Source: Thecamonas trahens ATCC 50062 (Eukaryota > Apusozoa > Apusomonadida > Apusomonadidae). Taken from it: 52,574 nt of DNA. A model generated the notes under the pieces. That model had not been told where the DNA came from. It was given only the letters and a program-made list of their open reading frames with translations, and made no database searches. The stretch spans positions 460,657 to 513,230 of the forward strand of contig NW_013657671.1 of NCBI RefSeq assembly GCF_000142905.1, written 5' to 3'. Below, in pieces: positions 41,495 through 49,825 of the stretch (positions are counted from its first letter, which is position 1; every line of letters begins with the position of its first letter). A program made the translations under genes and the position numbers.

Positions 41495-41545
41495 ACCCCA
41501 CCCACCCACCCACCACCACACGCAACACACCAAATTATCTCCACC

Positions 41546-44500
41546 ATGAACGACCTCGACGGGGTTGCGCGGCAGCTGCTGTTTGCGAAACAGAGCAAGT
41601 CATCGCCAGCAAGCACCTCGTCAAGCAGCAGCCATCCGTTGGCGGGAGGAAAGGCGGGAGAGGGGATGGGCAAGGTCATGGCCACCGAGGCTGTGGTTGG
41701 CTTGGCCACAACAGCAAGTGCATGGGCTCTCGCACCGTCAAAGTATGCTGTATGGTTGGATCTCAGCTCGCGGCTACCCACTCGCTACTCCGGACACATC
41801 CAGATCGAGGCTGATGCCATCGCTCATCCCAAGGTCAAGCCCATGCCCAAGCCCATGCCGACGCCGACCACTGATGCCGCTGCTGCCAATTCTCCGGCTT
41901 CTTCGTCCGCAACCCATGTGCCGTCCTCGAGCTTTCCTGCTGCGCGTCATGCAGGCTCGCTCGCGTCGTCGTCGTACGCCTCGCGCTCGCTGATCGACGC
42001 GGTCGTGCTCCGTGCGGCAGAGCACATTAAGCTCGGCGACGTCTCGGTCGACTCTGCCAGCTCAGGCAGCGGGCTAGTGCCGTCGGCCATCCAAAGAGTC
42101 ACTTCGCTCCCGCGGCATCCGCATCCGCCGCAGGTCGACGGCCTCGAGTTTGACGCCGATGCTGCTGCCGGTATGGTCTTCTTTGTCCTTCATTTTGAGC
42201 CGCCGCTGCGGCCCGGGCCGCTCCTCCTCCGCATCGCCTTCTCCGGTGCCATGGCTCGCTCGGGCATTGTCCGCCCGGGCCTTGTCGCGCCAGGCTCGGC
42301 CAATGCCCGTACTCTCTCGCTCGCGCTCCTCGCCCCAGGGGATGGCGGCGCCGTCTGGCCAGTCGTCGGCATCCGCGGCGCTCGCTGTAAGACCCTTCTC
42401 TCGCTCGTTGTACCAGCCGCGCAGCGCGCCCTCGCCTCGTCGCCGTGCGCGGCCTCGCAAGAGCTTGATGCCAGTTCCGGCTCGGGATCGGTTGTCGCTG
42501 ATCGCGTCCGCCACGTCTTCCGCCTCTCGCGGACCGGCCCCGAGACGAGCTACGGCTTTGCGGCGGGCTCATTCGACTCACGTATCGCCTTTTCCGACGC
42601 CGGCTACGCGCTCGGCATTCATGTCGCCTATGCTCCGGACGCCGCCACCGGTGTCGGCCACGACGGCGCCCCGTCAGCTGCTGCCGCCGCCGCTACTCTG
42701 GCCATGACCTCGTTTGCGCTCGACACGCTCTCGGCCGCGCTTTCCGCCATCGAAGACGTGCTCGACGCACCGCTTCCGATGGACAAGTACGACATTGTCA
42801 TTGTACCCGACGGTGTTGCTCTCCCCAACGCGGCCCCGCTCTTGGCGCTCGCCTTTACAACCGCCGCCAACATCGTCTTTGACCCAGCCCTCCATCCACC
42901 GTCGCAGCTCCGTCATGTCGCGTCCTACATTGTCGCCACCGTCATCGACTCGATCCTCTGCGTCGCCGCCTCGCCCCTGCCCGACGCCTGCGCGCCCTGG
43001 CTTGGTGCTGGCCTCCGCAAGTGGCTCGCTGACAAGGTCCTCGCACTCCTCTTTCCCTCGTGGAACGTTGCCGCTCTCACCACCACCGCTCGCTTTGCCA
43101 CGCTCCATCATCCGCTCGCCACGCGGCTCCCGCTCCGGAGCACCATGTCGCGTGCGATCACGCAAGCGATTCTTCCCTGGCAGTCTGGACACATGGCCGG
43201 CATCGCCGCCATGGTCTTTGCATGGATTGGCTCCGGACCGCGGACTGCGTTCTACCGATCCTGGGCTACTCTCAACGCGTCCTACTCGGACACCACACTC
43301 CTGGCCCTCCTTCAACGCCATGCCGCCAAGCCGCTTGACGTTGTTCTCGCACCGTGGTTCGAGGCTGCGGGCGTCCCGTCGGTTCATGTCACGTCACGTA
43401 GTGACAGCGATGGCATAGACTCGGGATCAGGCTCGGATGCCTCGGCAGTAGACTCTGAGTACGACGACAATGACGACGCAAACGCGCTCTTCCTCCAGCT
43501 GGAGGTCTCGCAGGCCGGTGCCGTCCAGTACTGGATCCCACTCTTCCTCATGCAGCCCGGTGCGTCACGAGTCCGGGTCAAGGTCTTTGCTCATGGCCAA
43601 GTCACCGTTCACATTCAGACCGGGGCCTGGATCGCCGTCAACTGGCTCCGCTCCGGTCACTACTCTGTCGTGTACTCGGGACCTGTTCTCCGCTCTCTCC
43701 GTGACGCCGCAGTCTCGCACGCGCTCGGTGCACCGTCGCGCGCGGCCCTGGTGTATAACGTCGGTGCAGCCGTCCTTCAGCGCGCACTCCCGCTCACCAA
43801 CTACCTCGACCTCATCCAGGCCGTCGGCACTGATGACGAAGACGCGGTCGAAGTCTGGCTTGAGCTCGTTGCCTCGTTTGACGCCATCTTTATTGCAGTC
43901 CGCACCTGCCGCATCCCAGCGTCGCCCGCCGGTTCGGCCGCCCTGGCGCTCCTCACCACTGCTGGCCGCAAGGTCTTTCGATCTGCGCTCCGGCTCACCG
44001 GCTGGGACCGTGTGGCCTCCGAGGCGCTCGCTATGACCTCTCTCCGCACCGACGTCATCCGCCTCCTAGCCGTCGTCCTCGTTGATCCGGAGATTCAGAC
44101 CCGCGCCGTGACCAAGTTCAACTCGGCTGTCGTCCATCGCGAGCTCGCTCGCTCACACCTCGCACTCCCGCTCGCGCAGGCCGCAGTTCAGGCGACAGGC
44201 AAGGATGCGTTCGAGACAGTGCTTGAGGTCTACCGCGAGGCCCCAAGCACCCGTCGCCGCCTGCTCGGCGCGCTAGGCACTGCTGTCTCGCCACTTCTCA
44301 TCAGCCGTGCCCTTGATCTTGTCCTCCACTCCACCATGCCCGTCGAGGGCTGCGCCTGCATCCTCACCTCAGCGCTTGCTACAGAGACCGGCGCCCACAA
44401 GACCCTCGCTTTCCTCGCTGACAACCTCGGCGCCGTCCACTCGCGCTTTGTCGCTGCCCATGCCCACACGCTTTGGCTCGACGTCCTCGCTGCACTCGTC

Positions 44501-44653
44501 GCCGGCTACGGCCCGCCGTCAGACACTCCAGCTGCAGATGTACCCGCCGCTCTCGTAGACGCCACCGAGCTCCTCCGCGAGCTGCTGGTCGACGCCGTGC
44601 CCGGTGCGTGGCAAGTGGTCGCCGCGCTGCTCGACTCTGAACCCAGCAAGTAA
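41546..44653 (+). CDS. M1-aminopeptidase-like pseudoenzyme
   Basis: 1035 aa from the ATG in CCACCATGAAC. The fold resembles puromycin-sensitive/ERAP aminopeptidases: an N-terminal beta domain (APSKYAVWLDLSSRLPTRYSG), a middle domain (LPMDKYDIVIVPD, then HHPLATRLPLR, then WIGSGPRTAFYRSWATL and PLDVVLAPWFEAAGVPSVHV), and a helical ERAP1_C-like domain (NWLRSGHYSVVYSGPVLRSL through WQVVAALL). Every catalytic element is missing: GAMEN is replaced by ALPNA (about 421-425), no HExxH exists anywhere, the NEG glutamate site reads GAG (LGAGLRKWLADK), and the YSKG tyrosine site reads WQSG. It should therefore bind no zinc and cleave nothing, and may act as a peptide binder or scaffold. Long Ala/Ser inserts (about 100-150 and near residue 610-650, acidic) are lineage-specific. 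The reading frame is intact, so it is a functional pseudoenzyme and not a pseudogene. Confidence 0.75.
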   Translation: MNDLDGVARQLLFAKQSKSSPASTSSSSSHPLAGGKAGEGMGKVMATEAVVGLATTASAWALAPSKYAVWLDLSSRLPTRYSGHIQIEADAIAHPKVKPMPKPMPTPTTDAAAANSPASSSATHVPSSSFPAARHAGSLASSSYASRSLIDAVVLRAAEHIKLGDVSVDSASSGSGLVPSAIQRVTSLPRHPHPPQVDGLEFDADAAAGMVFFVLHFEPPLRPGPLLLRIAFSGAMARSGIVRPGLVAPGSANARTLSLALLAPGDGGAVWPVVGIRGARCKTLLSLVVPAAQRALASSPCAASQELDASSGSGSVVADRVRHVFRLSRTGPETSYGFAAGSFDSRIAFSDAGYALGIHVAYAPDAATGVGHDGAPSAAAAAATLAMTSFALDTLSAALSAIEDVLDAPLPMDKYDIVIVPDGVALPNAAPLLALAFTTAANIVFDPALHPPSQLRHVASYIVATVIDSILCVAASPLPDACAPWLGAGLRKWLADKVLALLFPSWNVAALTTTARFATLHHPLATRLPLRSTMSRAITQAILPWQSGHMAGIAAMVFAWIGSGPRTAFYRSWATLNASYSDTTLLALLQRHAAKPLDVVLAPWFEAAGVPSVHVTSRSDSDGIDSGSGSDASAVDSEYDDNDDANALFLQLEVSQAGAVQYWIPLFLMQPGASRVRVKVFAHGQVTVHIQTGAWIAVNWLRSGHYSVVYSGPVLRSLRDAAVSHALGAPSRAALVYNVGAAVLQRALPLTNYLDLIQAVGTDDEDAVEVWLELVASFDAIFIAVRTCRIPASPAGSAALALLTTAGRKVFRSALRLTGWDRVASEALAMTSLRTDVIRLLAVVLVDPEIQTRAVTKFNSAVVHRELARSHLALPLAQAAVQATGKDAFETVLEVYREAPSTRRRLLGALGTAVSPLLISRALDLVLHSTMPVEGCACILTSALATETGAHKTLAFLADNLGAVHSRFVAAHAHTLWLDVLAALVAGYGPPSDTPAADVPAALVDATELLRELLVDAVPGAWQVVAALLDSEPSK

Positions 44654-44705
44654 CAACCGCAGAAAGGCTGCGCCCAGGCACATCAGCCAGTCGGCACGAG
44701 GCTAT

Positions 44706-47700
44706 TTACCTTCCGAAACCGCGTGTACCCGGCATGGCCGACAGCTTGCCGCGCGGCGACGCCATTGACAGCGACGGCCGCCTCTTCCGCCGCTTGGCGA
44801 GCACGGACTCGAGGTTCGATGACGAGACGAGGAGATTCATGTTGGCGCCTCCGCCCGAGTGCTTGCGTCCGAGCGAGTCATCACCGCCCGAGCCACGGCG
44901 GACGTGGCGAATGCGCGAGGCGATGTCCATCGGAACCGGCGGAGCGCTTGGCACACCGCGCGCTTCGCTGGAGCCTGACTTGGTTATCGACGCAAGCGAG
45001 ACCGACTGCGACCGCGGCCGAGAAAGACCGGCTTGAATGCCAGTTGCGATCTCCTGCTCACGGACGGCTTGCAACCGCGATTTCGACGTCGACGACCGCC
45101 GGGCGAGCCCCGGCGAGGGCGACTTGAGCCGCCCAGCCTGCTCCAGTCGGACGTTCGAAACGTCCGAGAGAATATGGATGAGTACGGCCTGCATGCGATC
45201 GAGCTGGTGCGGAGCGAGCGTCGAAAAGTCCTTGCGCAGGTCGATGAGCTCATTGAGCGCAGAAAAGACTCGCGGCGCGGTGTGGCTTCCGAACAAGAAT
45301 GACGTCCCACCCGCCCGCCCGATCGACGCCATCGCGGCTGCCTGGCCTAACGCCTTGGCAATGACTGCTCCCGACACCGATTGCCGCCGATCGCCAAGAT
45401 CGCGCGGAGAGAGCATGGCCGGCGCCGACGCCTTGCGGTGGCCACTGCGGCGTGCCATTGTTGTCGCGTCTGCTGGCGACGAGTCGGTGAGGTACGACGA
45501 TGACGACACATCCGAGGTGTAGTACGAGTAGCTTCGATCCGAGTATGAGTACGACGACGCATCGGCAGTGAGCGAGCCACGCTGGATGTCAGTGTGGTTC
45601 GATGTGACCGAGAGCCGAGTCCGAAACGCGTCCTTGGAGCCGTTCTCTCTCGGGGCTTTGGACTGCCCACCGTCGTCAGACTTCTCGCCGTGGTGTGGCT
45701 GCGAGATCGACTGAACGAGGCCATCGTCCGGGCTGGGCGACAATTGCGACAAAGGCAGCATCGGCATCGAGGTCAGCGCGCCCGAGCCCTCGCCGTTGGC
45801 AATGGTTCCCATCGCATATGGATGCAGTCGCGTCTGTGACGCCACAACCGTGCCGGTCGACGTCTCCGTTCCATCGCCAGAGAGCGACGACGACAACGAG
45901 CTTGTCGATGAGGCCGAGACAAGAGATGACGAGTCAGACGACGAGACAACAAAGTCGGTCGACTCGGTCGCCTTTCGCTGAAGCTGGTGGCGGTGCATAA
46001 TCTCCCTTGTTGACTCGAGTGGCTGCGAGGTTGTGGACTTGAGCACTTGAAGCGTGTCATCCAACGGCTTGGGTGGCGTCGCGTACGTAGAGTGCCGCCG
46101 CGAGCCCGAGCCAACATCTGCAGCTCCAGCCAAGGAGCTCGAGACCGAGTCCGAGACCTGAACCGACGAATTGAGCGTAGTTGTACCGGACGAAACACGG
46201 ACGTTCAGGCCGCGCGAGTTGCCATTCTCGGCCGAGTCCCGCCCCTTGTACACAACAGTGTTGTTGAGGTCCGACTCGGAACCAGGAAGCTCCAGCGCTG
46301 AGCTGGCTAGCTGGGCCGAGCGCGCAAAGTCAGCCTTGACGTGGCCACCGCTGTCCAACTCCGTCTTGCCGTCGCCGGCTCCTCCCCCTGCCGCATCAAC
46401 CTTGGCAGTCTTGCGGGCCCGCTTTGCAGCTTTGCGGGCCTTGCGGGCCCTTCGAGCCTTGGCCTTGGCCTTGGTTCCGTGCTTGCGTGACACCGTTCCG
46501 CCGGTGGGCGTGGTGGCAGAGCTCGGCTCATCCCCCTCGCCGTCAGGGGACAGCGCCTGGTGCGAGACGCGATGCGAGCCATGGCGCGAGCTGTGGCGTG
46601 AAGTGTGGCGCGAGCTGCACGAGCGGGAGTGCGCTGCTGATGACCCGTCCTTGCGGCGGCGCCTGCGCTTGTCCTTGCGCTTGCGCTTGCGCTTGCGACT
46701 GGACCTGTATCCATGGTGGCGGCATGGTGACCGCGAACGCGAGGCCGACCCCGAGAGCGGCGAACTGCCATGGCGACCGGCCACTGTGCGGTGTGCAGTC
46801 TCGTCATTAGAGCCTGCACCTGCAGCAGCATTGATCTTAGGAATTGTGGTCAGACTCTGACCGACACCGCGCATGGATGCGGTCTGAACCGAGATGCGTG
46901 GCGCACCGCACTCCGAGCCAGAATGGCCAAGATCAGTTCCAAACTCGTGAATGACGTCGCTCTGCTCCGAGGCTGTGTCAGAAGGTACCTGTCCAGGAAG
47001 AATCGGGCCCGAGGTGGAGGTTGCGGCAATAAGGCCTCTGCTAGAGACGACCGGCGGCAGGTTCGGCTGTGCTGGCGGGGCAAAGCGTGATGGTGAGCGC
47101 GGGACCGAGCTAGTCGAGCCCTGCGAGCGGTTGAACAGCGTCTGCTGCTGCTCGGCGGCGTGAGCGAGGAGGTCACCAGAGGCCGAACGGATGATGTCCA
47201 CAATCGGAAGCTGGTTGGTGATCGAGCGAGTGCGGGAGCCGGAGCGGGCGCGCGCGAGCGAGAGGACAGCTTCACGCGACGAATACGCGGCAGCACTGCG
47301 GTCAAACGAGCCGTTGAGCATAGCGGTGGGCATTTTGGGCGAGGGCGGGCCGATGGCCTGCTGCGACGTAACCTCATGTAGCGAGAACGAGCGGTTCGGA
47401 TCGTCGTCATAGGAAGACTGGCGCGCAAGAGCGTGAAGCACCTCTGACGAATTGAACGGCTGGAGCTCAGTGCCTGAGACGCCGCGGTGGAGCTCTGTTC
47501 CCGAGACGCCGAGCGTTTTCCCGCCAACGTACTCGAGCTTGTCGGCCAATTGCTCAATGTCCTCCTCAGAGTCTTCGTTGTCATTGGCCTTGTTCTGCCG
47601 CTTGAGCAACTCCTCGGCAGCCTTGGTGTAGAGCTCGTCGGCGTAGAGCGGAAAGTCTGTGAGCGCCGAGTCCACGTCGTCCTTCTCGAGGACAAAGACG

Positions 47701-49075
47701 TCGACGTAGGTGCGCGCGACGATAGACGCGTTCCGCTTTGCCTTGAACAGCAGCGCCTTTTCGCCAAAGTACTGGCCCTCGCCGAGCTGGGCCACACGAC
47801 CAAGATCGATGGTGATGACGTCGACGATGCCGCGGGTGATGAAGAACATGGACTGGCCCATTTCGTTCTCTCGGACAATGTAGTCGCCGGGAGTGTAGAT
47901 TTCGGGGCGGAGAGCAGACATGAGGGCCTGGATGAACGGCTCGGCGTTGTTGAGGGCCTTGAACATGGGCACTTCGCGGAGAATGTTCTTGTTGAGGTCG
48001 TCCGAGACGAGGGCTCGCAAATGCTCGGGAAAGTCCATGAGAATGATGTTGTCGTTGAGGCCAGCCTGTCGCTGCCACAGGTACTCGTAGTACGAGCGGA
48101 TTCGCGCTTGGAGGCCGGGCGCAATGCCCTTGTGGCGCATCCACAGGTTGACAATGTCCATCTTCTTCTTGTGGTCGGCCTTGGTCGCCGACGAGTTGGC
48201 GATGAGCGAGCCGACGTTACCAATAATGGCGGCAAAGACCACAATGCCCATAAACAGAACAATGAACATAAAGACGAGCTCAATGTCGGACTGTGGGTAG
48301 TTGTGATCGGGGCCCATGCCAGTCAGCAGCGTGGTCGACCAGAACAGCGCGCGCATGTACGGTCGGAAGGTCGGCTGGTCGAGGTAGAGCTCTAGGCCCT
48401 GAGCCCAGCCAGAATCGCCGGTGTCGGGCCATTGGCCGCCGTTGCTGTCGTTGATGCGGTAGACAAGGTAGAAGAAGCAGCACGCAGTCCAGTGCGCCAT
48501 GCCGAGAATGCCGAGAATGAGCTTGACGACTCGGTAGAAGGTCGGCCTTGACGTCGCCCGCTCCCAGCGGTGAAAAACGACGGGACGCGATAGAGGAAGC
48601 CGATGCGGTTGATGCGGAGGATGGCGTGGATGGCACCTGAGCGCGAAAAGGCTGGCAGGACGCAGAGTACGTCAAAGGCAAAGTTGGTGGTGAGGTAGTG
48701 GAAGGCGTTGAGCGGGCGGTCGGTGACAATGACCCCCAGCACTTCGTAGCCCATGAGAAACCGCGTGGCAATGTCAAAGATAAGCACAGCATCCAAGCAG
48801 TAGTCGACGACATACCACCAGTACGACTCACCGAAGCGCGGAAAGACCATCCGCATGGGGATCGTCGCCGAGTTCCACACCGTGATGAAGAAGATGAGGA
48901 CCGAGAGAATCGACCGTACGCTGGTATCTGGTTCTCTCAGCGAGTCCAACCACCATTGTGACGACACTAGATTGCGGATGCTGAATCCCGTGCTTGCTTC
49001 GGTGTTCACCGCCGCTGTATCAATCGGTGGCAAGATTTGCCTGTGAAACACGAGGGAACCGGTAGACGTAGCCAT
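44706..49075 (-). CDS. Cyclic-nucleotide-gated-type cation channel with long tail
   Basis: About 1456 aa, allowing one missing base in the A5 run at 48573-48577 (T5 on the sense strand), where INRIGFLYRVPSFF must join HRWERATSRPTFYRVVKLIL. Six membrane segments lie in residues about 50-300: S1 LSVLIFFITVW, S2/S3 WYVVDYCLDAVLIFDIATRF and FDVLCVLPAF, a weakly charged S4, S5 LGILGMAHWTACCFFYLVY, and S6 LVFMFIVLFMGIVVFAAIIGNV. The pore reads TTLLTGMGPDHNYP instead of the CNG GET or HCN GYG filter. A C-linker and cyclic-nucleotide-binding domain follow (about 362-472: TPGDYIVRENEMGQSMFFI, FGEKALLFKAKRNASIVAR), with the phosphate-cassette Gly-Glu and Arg kept. The last 950 residues are disordered, Ser-rich with basic runs (SRKRKRKRKDKRRRRRK). 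Known role: a ligand-gated cation channel of the plasma membrane. Confidence 0.87.
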
Positions 49076-49825
49076 GGCCACGTGTCGAGGTCAAGTGGGG
49101 CATGAGGCGAGAGGGGAAGCATGGATGCAACCAGATGACCGAATGCCACCCAGCCCATACCAGGTGGCGCCGTGGGCCGTGAGCAGTGGCGGCAGTTGCG
49201 GCCGTGCGGTGAGAGAGAGGGAGGAGAGGGAGGGCAGACCGAGTATGGTTGAGCGGAGGGAGACAGAGGGCAATTCGTGGCCAGTGGTCATACGGGGTGG
49301 CGTTGGGGGAGGAGTTGCGGGGTGGGTGAGTGGCTGGCGGGAGGAGGAAGGAACAGCCGAGGTGAAGCTGAGCGGTGCGGCAAGGATCAACGTGGTCGTA
49401 CAGAAGGGTGTGCGGGAGGGAGGGGGAGGGGGGGGGGGGCTGTATGGAGGCGTGATAGAGGGGAATGAAGGGAGAACGGGTGGGTAGGAGATATAGTGAG
49501 GGGAGGTAGTGAGGGTGGGAGGTTGTTTGCGTACACAGAGTTGGCCTCTCGTGCTCGCATGGAACGGAACCATGCCTTGGGTCCCGGCATGGTGCGCGCG
49601 AACGACGAGTGCCGATCAGTAGCAACCCGCCGCGACTGTTGGGCGCTGTTTGCTTGTCGACGGTTGAATGGTGAATCGACAATGCCCCTCTCCCCTCCCC
49701 CCCCCCCCCCTTCCCTCGCACACACACATGATGCTCTGCACTCGCCCGATGTGGTTTTATTCCATCAGCGACAATGAGGGGGTAGGGGGGGATGTTGCAA
49801 GAGTATGAGCAGAACGCTCGCCCGA
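49076..49825 (+). other. Intergenic region channel 5' / EED 3'
   Basis: 750 bases with no convincing gene. It holds a G12 run at 49428-49439 (C on the channel sense strand, 353 nt from its ATG) and an orphan C14 run at 49697-49710 on + with no + gene downstream. It may contain the long 5' leader of the channel and the 3' end of the EED transcript. Confidence 0.5.
49428..49439 (-). promoter_or_regulatory. Sense-strand C12 run upstream of the channel gene
   Basis: G12 on +, read as C on the channel sense strand, 353 nt upstream of the ATG, the farthest of the set. Confidence 0.4.

Larger units (their letters stand above)
41055..41545 (+). other. Divergent intergenic region acyl-CoA oxidase / M1-like gene
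   Basis: 491 bases between divergent starts. It holds a G-rich tract at 41201-41229 (C on the oxidase sense strand), an ATGACA hexamer repeat (about 41406-41434), and a C15 run at 41480-41494 (C on the M1-like sense strand). Each gene thus has its own tract in its own orientation. Confidence 0.6.

Noticed and set aside
41120-41545. Upstream extension of the M1-like frame
   Set aside because: The extension crosses G and C runs and hexamer repeats and encodes only Gly, Thr-Met and Pro runs, whereas the ATG at 41546 has a strong CCACC context.
48573-48577. Programmed -1 frameshift in the channel at GTTTTTC
   Set aside because: It is not a classical slippery heptamer, and the BEACH T5 site lies in another phase; a base undercall explains both more simply.
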